Under the pieces are notes generated by a model. That model ran no database searches. It saw only the letters and a program-made list of their open reading frames with translations, and had not been told where the DNA came from. The translations under genes and the position numbers were made by a program. Source: an uncultured Oscillospiraceae bacterium (GTDB lineage Bacteria > Bacillota > Clostridia > Oscillospirales > Ruminococcaceae). From it: 8,962 nucleotides of DNA. The DNA is taken from assembly GCA_900556255.1 (NCBI GenBank), contig USNZ01000035.1:1-8962 (forward strand). Reading direction: 5' to 3'. This document shows, in pieces, positions 1 through 6,721 of the stretch (the stretch's first letter is position 1; each line of letters begins with the position of its first letter).

Positions 1-212
1 GTTTTGTGGACAGGGAGAACCTTTCCGCCTGCCGGGCACGGCTGCGTTTCAACGAGCGCGCCGCCGCCGAATTGCTGGAACAGGCCTGTGCCCTGATGGC
101 GCAGGCAAAAAGCTGCCACGATGAACTGGAGACCTACTACCGCACCGCCGTGGACTTTGCACAGGTGGATGCCGCAGCCGCTCAGTGCATGAAACTGTTT
201 GGGGTAGGATAA
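1..212 (+). CDS. 3' end of a gene, possibly a PRK06851-type P-loop ATPase
   Basis: Only the last 69 codons are present. The frame is open from the first complete codon (base 3) to a TAA at 210-212, and the true start lies upstream of the window. The GTG at 6-8 has no ribosome binding site in view and should not be taken as the start. The tail is helical and Ala/Glu-rich, with a segment HDELETYYRTAVDFAQVD. This resembles, from memory, the C-terminus of a Firmicutes family of predicted nucleotide-kinase-like ATPases (PRK06851), where a similar HDxLExYYxxxxDF stretch follows the second P-loop domain. No P-loop or catalytic motif falls inside the window, so the family is a tentative inference. 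The stop is 28 bases before the next gene on the same strand, so the two are probably co-transcribed. Confidence 0.6.
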   Translation, partial: FVDRENLSACRARLRFNERAAAELLEQACALMAQAKSCHDELETYYRTAVDFAQVDAAAAQCMKLFGVG

Positions 213-226
213 CGTACAAATACAAC

Positions 227-233
227 GGAGGTG
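227..233 (+). promoter_or_regulatory. ribosome binding site for the TTG-started helicase
   Basis: GGAGGTG is a near-perfect anti-Shine-Dalgarno match. It is followed by a 7-base spacer (AAACGCC) and then TTG at 241. This site decides the start: there is no ATG or GTG at a suitable distance in the helicase frame, and the N-terminal nuclease domain begins directly after this TTG. Confidence 0.8.
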
Positions 234-240
234 AAACGCC

Positions 241-2592
241 TTGGCAAGCATCCATCTGCCCATCCGGCAGCTGGTGGAGTTTTTGCTGCGCACCGGCAGC
301 ATCGACAGCCGATTTTCCGGCTTTGACCGTGCATTGGAGGGTGCCCGCCTGCACCGCAAGCTGCAAAAGGCAGCCGTAAAAAGCCACCCCGACTACAAAG
401 CCGAGGTCACACTGCGGGCACAGTATGCGGTAAGCGGCATCGACTACACGCTGGAAGGCCGCGCTGACGGTATTTTTACCGACACAGACGGCACTGCCGC
501 CATCCACGAAATCAAAACCACCACCCAGCCCCCCGATCTGATCACCGGTGAGCAGTTCCCCGAACACTGGGCGCAGGCGCAGATCTACGCCGCCATCTAC
601 GCGCAGCAAAACGATTTGCCGCGTATGCGCGTTCGGCTGACCTACTACCAGGTAGATGAGGAGCTGGAATTTGATTTTGCCCACGAGTATTCAGCTTCGG
701 CGCTGCAGGATATCGTCACTGATCTGCTGACGCGCTATGCGCCGTGGGCCAAGCGGGCGGCGCTCCGACGGGAGGAAAGCAGGGCTGCTCTGCAGGTGCT
801 GAAATTTCCCTTTTCCGAGTATCGCCCGGGGCAGCGCGCCATGATGAACGCCGTGTACACCACCTGCCAACAGGGCGGGCAGCTTTTGTGCCAGGCCCCG
901 ACAGGCATCGGCAAGACGATGAGCGTTTTGTACCCCGCGCTGAAAGCCGTAGGCGACGGCGGCCCGATTTTCTACTTGACGGCGCGCGGCACGGCCCGCC
1001 TGGCGGCGGAGAATGCGCTGCATATTCTGCGCAAAGCCGACCCCGACTTGCCGCTGCACAGCATCAGCCTGACCGCCAAGGATAAAATCTGTATGCTGCC
1101 CCATCGGGACTGCACCCCCGAAGCCTGCCCCTATGCCAACGGCTACTATGACCGCGCTAAGGACGCACTGTGGGACACCCTGGACACGCCGGAGCTGACG
1201 GCCGACGCGCTGCACGCCGCCGCCAAAAAGCACCGTGTCTGCCCCTTTGAGTTAGGGCTGGATCTGAGCCTTTGGAGCGATGTCATTATCGGGGATTACA
1301 ACTACCTGTTTGACCCCGTGGTGCGGCTGGAGCGCTTTTTTGAGCTGCGGGGCGACTACCTGTTTTTGCTGGACGAGGCGCACAACCTGCCCGGCCGCGC
1401 CCGCGATATGCACAGCGCCGCGCTGTGCAAAAGCGAGTTTATGCAGGCCAAAAAGGTCTTGGGCAAGGGCAAAAGCAGCCTGAAAAACGCGCTGAACAAG
1501 GTAAACACGCAATTTATCGAATGGCGGCACGCCTGTGAAGAAGCGGGCAGTCATCGCACGGTGTTCGCCAAGGAACTGCCCGATGCCGTTGTGCGCGCCC
1601 TGACCAAGCTGTGCGACCCGTTGGAAATTTGGCTGGACGAGCACCGCGAACCGAATGAGGCACACGATACGATGCTGCAGCTGTACTTTAACGTGCGCGG
1701 ATTTCTGCGCTGCGCCGACACGTTTGACGACCACTTTGTGTTTCAGACCTCTGCCCACGGCAGTGAGGTACGCGCCGCCCTTTTGTGCTTGGACCCCAGT
1801 GCTTTTCTTGCGCAGGACTTCGCCAAGGGCCGCGCGGCGGTGCTGTTCAGCGCAACACTCTCCCCCGCCGGATACTATAAGGATCTTTGCGGTATTCCCG
1901 ACGCTAAGGCGGTGGCGCTGCGCAGCCCCTTTCCGCGGGAAAATTTGGGGCTGTGGTGCGCCAGCCACATCAGCACCCGCTACAAGGACCGCGACGGCTG
2001 CATAACACAGATCGCCGAGCTGCTGGCCGAAATGGTAAACGCCAAGCCCGGCAACTATCTGGCGTTTTTCCCCAGTTACAGCTATATGCAAAAGGTTTTT
2101 GAAGCCTTTGTGCAGCTTTGCCCCGACACGGACACGCTGTGCCAGACCTCCGGCATGGAGGAGGTGCAGCGCGCCGAGTTTTTGGCAAAGTTTGCCCCGC
2201 ACCCCGACAGCACCCTGCTGGGCTTTGCCGTGATGGGCGGTGTCTTTGGCGAGGGGGTCGACCTGATCGGTGACCGACTGATCGGCGTGGCAGTCATCGG
2301 CCCCGGCCTGCCGCAGGTGGGTCCGCGCCAGGAGCAACTGCGGGAGTATTTTGATACAACGCGCGGCGCGGGGTTTGACTATGCGTATCGGTTCCCCGGT
2401 ATGAATAAGGTCCTGCAGGCCGCCGGGCGGGTCATACGCACCCCCGACGACAAGGGCGTGGTGCTTTTGATCGATGACCGCTTTGCCGCACCAGACACCC
2501 GCCGCCTGATGCCCCCGCACTGGGCGGATTTGGGGATCGTGAACAGCTGCGCGGCGCTGCAAAAAGCGCTACACACCTTTTGGGACAAATAG
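241..2592 (+). CDS. DinG/XPD-type Fe-S DNA helicase with N-terminal PD-(D/E)XK nuclease domain
   Basis: A 783-residue superfamily 2 helicase that should unwind DNA using ATP, most likely in repair or replication-fork rescue. Residues about 1-165 look like a Cas4/RecB-type nuclease: GRAD with D76, HEIKT with E90 and K92, and a following QAQIYAAIYA helix at about 112-121. The helicase part starts near 190. It has Walker A APTGIGKT (219-226), an Fe-S cluster signature of four cysteines (C284, C291, C296, C334), a DEAH box (378-381), SATL (537-540), motif V GVFGEGVDL (667-675) and motif VI QAAGRVIRT (726-734). The cysteines between Walker A and DEAH place it with XPD/DinG rather than other DEAH helicases. 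The start is TTG, supported by GGAGGTG 7 bases upstream. Both the nuclease and helicase key residues look intact, so both activities are plausible; neither is proven. The biological substrate is unknown. Confidence 0.92.
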   Translation: MASIHLPIRQLVEFLLRTGSIDSRFSGFDRALEGARLHRKLQKAAVKSHPDYKAEVTLRAQYAVSGIDYTLEGRADGIFTDTDGTAAIHEIKTTTQPPDLITGEQFPEHWAQAQIYAAIYAQQNDLPRMRVRLTYYQVDEELEFDFAHEYSASALQDIVTDLLTRYAPWAKRAALRREESRAALQVLKFPFSEYRPGQRAMMNAVYTTCQQGGQLLCQAPTGIGKTMSVLYPALKAVGDGGPIFYLTARGTARLAAENALHILRKADPDLPLHSISLTAKDKICMLPHRDCTPEACPYANGYYDRAKDALWDTLDTPELTADALHAAAKKHRVCPFELGLDLSLWSDVIIGDYNYLFDPVVRLERFFELRGDYLFLLDEAHNLPGRARDMHSAALCKSEFMQAKKVLGKGKSSLKNALNKVNTQFIEWRHACEEAGSHRTVFAKELPDAVVRALTKLCDPLEIWLDEHREPNEAHDTMLQLYFNVRGFLRCADTFDDHFVFQTSAHGSEVRAALLCLDPSAFLAQDFAKGRAAVLFSATLSPAGYYKDLCGIPDAKAVALRSPFPRENLGLWCASHISTRYKDRDGCITQIAELLAEMVNAKPGNYLAFFPSYSYMQKVFEAFVQLCPDTDTLCQTSGMEEVQRAEFLAKFAPHPDSTLLGFAVMGGVFGEGVDLIGDRLIGVAVIGPGLPQVGPRQEQLREYFDTTRGAGFDYAYRFPGMNKVLQAAGRVIRTPDDKGVVLLIDDRFAAPDTRRLMPPHWADLGIVNSCAALQKALHTFWDK

Positions 2593-2601
2593 ACAGAACC
2601 A

Positions 2602-2619
2602 CCCTCCCGGTTGGGAGGG
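2602..2619. terminator. hairpin terminator shared by converging genes
   Basis: CCCTCCC, a GGTT loop and GGGAGGG form a perfect 7-base-pair GC-rich stem. It lies 9 bases after the helicase stop and 10 bases beyond the stop of the U32 gene on the other strand. If A2601 is bulged, two more C-G pairs (2599-2600 with 2620-2621) extend the stem. On the + strand it is followed by ATTCTTGTTT, a moderate T-rich tract. On the - strand the following TGGTTCTGTCTATTTG is weaker. It is therefore probably a terminator for both transcripts, and better for the helicase side. Confidence 0.65.
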
Positions 2620-2629
2620 GGATTCTTGT

Positions 2630-3858
2630 TTAGGCTTCGGTTTTTTGCATACGCAGCAGGCTGTACGGCTGCAGCGGGGTCTCGCAGGGGATGGTGTACT
2701 GCATCATCGGGTGGGGCGTGGCGTCCACACGCTGCCCGTCGGCGTTTTCGATCCAGGCGGGGTTCAGTGTGACCACACTGCCGTCGGGCTGCAAAACCTC
2801 CAGGGTATCCCCCACCGAGAATTTGCCGCGCTGGGTGCAGTGGGCGATGCCGTCCTGCCAGGATTCCACCGTGCCGATAAAATCCCAGCTGCGCACATAG
2901 GTGTGGCTGGGGGTCTGCTGCGCCTGCTCCTTGCCGAAGTAGAACCCGGCGAGTAGTGGCGGTGGCTGGTACGGTTCAGTTCCTCAATGACCGAATCGGG
3001 CAGCGTGAAGTCGTCCTGCCACGGGGCCTTGAGGTAGGTATCCAGCGCGCGGCGGTAGGCACTTGTAACCGACGCCACATAGTAGAACGTCTTGGCGCGT
3101 CCCTCGATTTTCAGCGAGTCGATGCCCGCCTTGCAAATCAGGTCAAGAAACGGCGCGGTGCACAGGTCGTTGGCGTTCAGGATATAGCTGCCGTTTTCGT
3201 TTTCTCCGATTTCCATGTACTGGCCGGGGCGATGTTCCTCGACCAGATTATACTTCCAGCGGCAGGGCTGGGCGCACTCGCCGCGGTTGCCGCTGCGCCC
3301 CGTCATATAGCTGGAAAGCAGGCACCGTCCCGACACGCTCATGCACATAGCGCCATGGACAAAGGCTTCGAGATCCAGCTCCTTGGGGCAGTTGTCGCGG
3401 ATCAGGGCGATCTCGGTCAGGGGAAGTTCTCTTGCCAGCACCACGCGCTTGGCCCCCAGCTCATACGCCACGGTCGCCGCCTCGTAGTTGGTGATGCCCG
3501 CCTGGGTGGAAACATGGCGTTCCACCTGCGGGGCGTACTTTTTGGCAAGGCGCAGAACGCCCAAGTCGGCAATGATAAAGGCATCCACACCCGCCTCGGC
3601 GGCAGCCTCGATATATTCGGGCAGCTTTTGGAGTTCCCCGTTGGTGGGCAGGGTGTTCAGCGTCAGGTAGACCTTTTTGCCGCGGGCATGGGCGAAAATG
3701 CAGCCCTCGCGCAGCTCGTCCACCGTCAGGTTGACGGGCGCGGCGCGCATACCGAACTCCGGCAGGGCGCAGTAGACTGCATCGGCGCCGTACAGCACCG
3801 CATATTTTAAGGTCTCCAAGCTGCCCGCAGGGGCCAGCAGCTCAGGCTGTTGCAGCAT
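2630..3858 (-). pseudogene. U32-family protein, TrhP/YrrO-like, broken by a one-base frameshift
   Basis: The family (E. coli TrhP/YegQ, Bacillus YrrN/YrrO) was named peptidase U32, but these members act in prephenate-dependent hydroxylation of U34 in tRNA and carry an Fe-S cluster. The protein starts at an ATG (3856-3858) with AGGAGG at 3865-3870, 6 bases away. It opens ELLAPAGSLETLKYA (6-20) and has conserved cysteines C172, C179, C195, C199 and C233 within HGAMCMSVSGRC, NRGECAQPCRW and NDLC. The frame is normal to G305 (codon 2944-2946). It then departs from the family: a GFYFG motif is expected, and FYFGKEQAQQ is found in the -1 frame from 2944. That frame continues to a TAA at 2630-2632. 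Restoring one base gives 409 residues, a normal length. Unrepaired, the original frame runs on out of frame into the 2764 region and loses the C-terminal beta-barrel-like domain. There is no slippery heptamer at the site, so programmed shifting is unlikely. It is a true mutation or a sequence error. The gene lies 19 bases after mltG, an ancestral neighbour. Confidence 0.88.
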
Positions 3859-3877
3859 AATATTCCTCCTGTGTGGA

Positions 3878-5155
3878 TCAGCGCCAGCCTGCCTTGACGC
3901 AGTTGGCTTCGTGTTCGGCATCGGTGCGGGCGTAGAAGAACTGACCAGGATAATCGCCGCTGGGGTTGCCCGTGACAAAGAAGTAGTACCCCTCGTCAAT
4001 AAACTGCTGGTCGGGGTTCAGCGCAGCGTTCAGGCAGTCATAGCCGGGGCTGGAAAGCGGGCCGGCAGGCAGGCCGCTGACGCGGTAGGTGTCGTACTTG
4101 TTCAGCACGTCCTCGGGGATGGCACCGGCAGCGGGCCAGCCGTAGTACTCCGCCGTGGGCGAGTTCCAGAGGTAGTTGTTCTCGGTGTCGTGCATAAAAT
4201 AGCTGCTGGCGTTGGACTCCAACCGATGGCTGCTCCACTGCGGGTCCGTGCTTTCCATACGGTTGTGGAAGCAGGCACTGACCTTGGCGTCCTCGGAGGC
4301 AATGCCGGCTTCCTCCTGAATAAAGCTGGCAAGGATCACCACATCGTCCAGCGTGACACCCTTGTCGGCCAGTTCCGTTTCCAGCTGCGAGGTCTTGTTG
4401 GCAAACTCGGCGTACAGGGTATCGACATAATAGTAGACGTCCTCGTCCGCAAAGACGTTGTAGGTGTCGGGGTAGAGGTAGCCCTCGCACTTCATCAGGC
4501 GGCCGTTATCGGGAATGTTGTTCCAGAAATCATACTGGCTGAAATCCGAGCCGTCTGTGCCGTTGGCGCAGTTCAAGAAGGTATCCACATCGGGCACAAG
4601 ACCTGCGTTGACAAAAATTTTGGCAATACCCACGGCGGTCGTGCCTTCGGGGATGGTGATATCCACCGTCTTGCGGCGCTGCACCTCGGATAGCGTAGTG
4701 ATAATGTCGTTGTAGCTCATGCCGGAGCGCAGGGTAAACTTGCCGAACTGCAGGCCGCCGGCGTTGCCGCTGTACTTGGCATACAGCTTGAACAGCCAGT
4801 CATATTCAATGATACCGTCCTCTTTTAAGGCGGCGGACACATCGGCCAGCGATGCGCCCTTCTGGATAGAAACGGTCTGTTCCTTGCCCAGATTGCCGCT
4901 GCCGTCCACCTCACCATAGAATTGGTAGACCTTGTAGCCGCCAAATGCAACCAGTGCCAGCATCAGCAGGACGATCAGGCAGCCGAAGGGAAAGCGGCGG
5001 CGGGGGCGTTCGTCCTCGTCGTCCTCCTCATACGGCTCGGTGTCATCGTAGGTTTCCTGCCGGGCAGGGGCAGCCTTGGGCGCACGGCGCACCGGCGTGG
5101 GCTGCTGGGGCAGCGGGTTGGGCTGCTCGGCGCCGGAATTTCGATTGATTTTCAT
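3878..5155 (-). CDS. mltG: endolytic peptidoglycan transglycosylase MltG (YceG-like)
   Basis: A membrane-anchored lytic transglycosylase that cleaves nascent glycan strands and is thought to set their length. The 425 residues comprise a Pro-rich then strongly acidic cytoplasmic tail (about 1-55, with EEDDEDE near 43-49), one membrane helix (about 56-79), a LysM-like region (about 92-156, including GKFTLRSGMSYNDII) and the YceG catalytic domain. Family landmarks are EGYLYPDTYN (224-233), LASFIQEEAG (275-284) holding the catalytic glutamate (most likely E282), and YDTYRVSGLPAGP (354-366). The usual LQSDPTVxY motif is replaced by LESNASSYF (312-320). The first Glu of the typical VEKE is Gln here (IQEE). 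The ATG at 5153-5155 has AAAGGAG at 5165-5171 with a 9-base spacer. The gene sits 41 bases after the acetyltransferase gene and 19 bases before the U32 gene. The equivalent Bacillus cluster (yrrL-yrrM-yrrN-yrrO) has a methyltransferase gene in between, absent here. Confidence 0.93.
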   Translation of the reverse strand: MKINRNSGAEQPNPLPQQPTPVRRAPKAAPARQETYDDTEPYEEDDEDERPRRRFPFGCLIVLLMLALVAFGGYKVYQFYGEVDGSGNLGKEQTVSIQKGASLADVSAALKEDGIIEYDWLFKLYAKYSGNAGGLQFGKFTLRSGMSYNDIITTLSEVQRRKTVDITIPEGTTAVGIAKIFVNAGLVPDVDTFLNCANGTDGSDFSQYDFWNNIPDNGRLMKCEGYLYPDTYNVFADEDVYYYVDTLYAEFANKTSQLETELADKGVTLDDVVILASFIQEEAGIASEDAKVSACFHNRMESTDPQWSSHRLESNASSYFMHDTENNYLWNSPTAEYYGWPAAGAIPEDVLNKYDTYRVSGLPAGPLSSPGYDCLNAALNPDQQFIDEGYYFFVTGNPSGDYPGQFFYARTDAEHEANCVKAGWR

Positions 5156-5196
5156 AAGCAGTTGCTCCTTTATTTTTCAACGATAGGCCGGGATGC

Positions 5197-6015
5197 TTAC
5201 AGCAGCACCCGGAAATACATATCGGTCACAGAGAACGGCTTTGCGCAAAAGGCGATCATGCCGTAGGCACAGCGCCGCCCCGCCCCCGTGTACAGGGTCT
5301 GGTTTTCGGAAAGCAGTATGCGGGCTTTTTCGGCACCCGTCTTTTCGCGTATGGCCTGCAAAAGCACATCGGCGCAGTAGTCGTTGTCGGCCTGCAATTC
5401 AATGCACTGCACAACGCCGCCCTGCACATAGTATAACCCATATCCCCTGTTTGAAGACACCACCGTAAGCCCGCGGCGGTAGAGTTGGGTCATGACCTCG
5501 GTCATGGCAGGCTCCGGCAGACTGACGCAGCCGGGCTGGTACAGGCTGCGGCGCTGCAGCAGCTTATGCACGGTCAGGCTGTCAAACACGGCCTGCGCCA
5601 CCACGTTGCGGGGGATTTCCTTTTGCAGCACACGCAGCGGCAAAAGCCCCTGAAAGCCCAAATCCTGCAGCTCGGCGGCCTGCTTGGCATCACACGGGTT
5701 GATAACGGCAAATTCTATGCCGGACGCCGCATACGCGCGCAGACACCCTGCCAGCAGCTTGGGCAAAATGGCGCTGCCGTCCAGGCCCTTTTGGGCGGCA
5801 AAACCGCAGAACCAAAGCCCCTTATGCTGATAGTAATTTACCGGCACCGCCGCCAGCATAACGACGGGGGTGTCATTCTTTTGCAGCACCAGAATATTTT
5901 CGATGCCGGCCACCGATTGCAGCCAGGCGGCCGCCTCCTGCGGGGTGGTGTCGGCAGTTTGGCAGCGCAGCGCCGCCAATGCGGGAATATCCTGCACGGT
6001 TGCCTTGCGCAGCAT
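5197..6015 (-). CDS. GNAT-family acetyltransferase, clostridial two-part type
   Basis: A 272-residue protein. Its first half (about 1-130) reads as a GNAT fold: MLRKATVQDIPALAALR at the start, beta strands around 50-72 (VVMLAAVPVNYY, GLWFCGFAA), a helix after the QKGLDGSA acetyl-CoA-loop position (75-82), and NPCDAKQAAELQDLGF (106-121), the usual final helix-strand of GNAT domains. The second half ends in AYGMIAFCAKPF and YFRVLL, which resembles the C-terminal region of clostridial Eis-like acetyltransferases that end in a YGM...Y-x-L-x-L pattern. The acetyl-CoA loop is not a textbook Q/RxxGxG/A, and the substrate cannot be told from the sequence. The ATG at 6013-6015 has GGGGAGG at 6024-6030 with an 8-base spacer. 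The position between the nucleotide kinase and mltG gives no clear functional hint. Confidence 0.75.
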   Translation of the reverse strand: MLRKATVQDIPALAALRCQTADTTPQEAAAWLQSVAGIENILVLQKNDTPVVMLAAVPVNYYQHKGLWFCGFAAQKGLDGSAILPKLLAGCLRAYAASGIEFAVINPCDAKQAAELQDLGFQGLLPLRVLQKEIPRNVVAQAVFDSLTVHKLLQRRSLYQPGCVSLPEPAMTEVMTQLYRRGLTVVSSNRGYGLYYVQGGVVQCIELQADNDYCADVLLQAIREKTGAEKARILLSENQTLYTGAGRRCAYGMIAFCAKPFSVTDMYFRVLL

Positions 6016-6046
6016 AAAACTCGCCTCCCCTGTTTATCTATTCATT

Positions 6047-6721
6047 TTACAGCAGCGGCCGGATTTGCGCAAGTACCTCGGCGTTGATGTCCTGCACCGT
6101 GCGCATGGATTTTACACCGTTTTCGAGCTTGGTGCACTCAATGCGGTGCCAGCCCAATGTGCGGGCACAGTATTCGGCGGCGGCACGGCTGCGGGCCATG
6201 TAGTCGCGGTCCTTTTCCTGGATATCCTTTTTGCTCTCGTCGCCGTGGTAGCGCTCGGTCATCAGCTTTTGGGATACCTCGGGGTCTACCGCCAGGTACA
6301 CAACGGCGTCCGGCGCGGGGATGCCGATTTTCTTGTACTCAAAGTCAAACAGCCAGTTCAGAAAGCCGTCCCAGTGCATCGGCGGCAGCTTGGAGCACTG
6401 ATGCACGGCGTTGGAGGTGGTGTATCGGTCGGACAAAATCAAGCCGCCCTCACGGTAAAAGCAACCCCAATCGGTCTTATAGCTGGCATAGCGGTCCACT
6501 GCGTAAAAGCTGGACGCCGCATAGGCGTTGACATCGTCGGGCCGCTGACCGAACTCCCCGCCCAGGTACATTTTCACCAGCGAACTGGATGGGCTTTTGT
6601 AGTCGGGAAATGTGATCTGGCGCAGATCCCGCCCCTCGGCGCGCAGGTTTTCCGCCGTCAGCTGGGTCTGTGTGCCCTTGCCGGAACCGTCCAGCCCTTC
6701 AAAGATAATCAGCTTACCCAT
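6047..6721 (-). CDS. tmk: thymidylate kinase-like protein
   Basis: A cytosolic kinase expected to convert dTMP to dTDP with ATP. The 224 residues begin MGKLIIFEGLDGSGKGTQ, a P-loop at 9-17. ITFPDY (36-41) is the typical nucleotide-binding FPxY region, and SDRYTTSNAVHQ (97-108) carries the DRY motif. YLAVDPEVSQKLM (142-154) precedes the lid, ERYHGDESKKDIQEKD (156-171). The P-loop ends GKGT rather than the usual GK(S/T)T of thymidylate kinases, and the lid is rich in Lys/Asp. It may therefore be a divergent subfamily with altered specificity. The ATG overlaps the end of thyX by 8 bases (ATGGGTAA, read on the - strand), and GTGAGG lies 9 bases upstream inside thyX. Coupling to the gene that makes dTMP supports the dTMP kinase assignment. 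Whether another tmk exists elsewhere in the genome cannot be seen. Confidence 0.85.
   Translation of the reverse strand: MGKLIIFEGLDGSGKGTQTQLTAENLRAEGRDLRQITFPDYKSPSSSLVKMYLGGEFGQRPDDVNAYAASSFYAVDRYASYKTDWGCFYREGGLILSDRYTTSNAVHQCSKLPPMHWDGFLNWLFDFEYKKIGIPAPDAVVYLAVDPEVSQKLMTERYHGDESKKDIQEKDRDYMARSRAAAEYCARTLGWHRIECTKLENGVKSMRTVQDINAEVLAQIRPLL
6714..6721 (-). other. thyX-tmk translational coupling overlap
   Basis: Read on the - strand, ATGGGTAA contains the kinase start codon and the thyX stop codon in different frames. A ribosome that terminates at the thyX TAA sits on the kinase ATG, and a GTGAGG site lies 9 bases upstream. This suggests coupled synthesis of two consecutive enzymes of dTTP supply. 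The overlap is seen directly; the coupling is inferred. Confidence 0.75.

Noticed and set aside
1252..2562. 436-codon open frame on the - strand opposite the helicase
   Set aside because: It mirrors the helicase codons in GC-rich DNA, has a low-complexity Gln/Ala/Gly/Val-rich composition with no family motif, and the + strand frame carries all the helicase motifs.
2938..2952. Programmed -1 ribosomal frameshift in the U32 gene
   Set aside because: There is no slippery heptamer in the correct phase and the U32 family is normally a single continuous frame.
2956..3810. 284-codon open frame on the + strand opposite the U32 gene
   Set aside because: It is an antisense shadow: the - strand encodes clear U32 motifs over the same bases and the + frame has no recognisable domain or ribosome binding site.
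3859..3999. Extended start for the U32 protein upstream of 3858
   Set aside because: The extra residues overlap the end of mltG and are unrelated to the family, while the ATG at 3858 has AGGAGG 6 bases upstream and is followed at once by the conserved LLAPAGS segment.
3911..4693. 260-codon open frame on the + strand opposite mltG
   Set aside because: Its Val/Gly-rich composition is typical of reverse-complement reading of GC-rich coding DNA, and MltG motifs lie on the other strand.
5156..5196. Promoter or terminator between the acetyltransferase gene and mltG
   Set aside because: The 41-base gap holds a clear ribosome binding site but no convincing -35/-10 pair or hairpin with a T-run.
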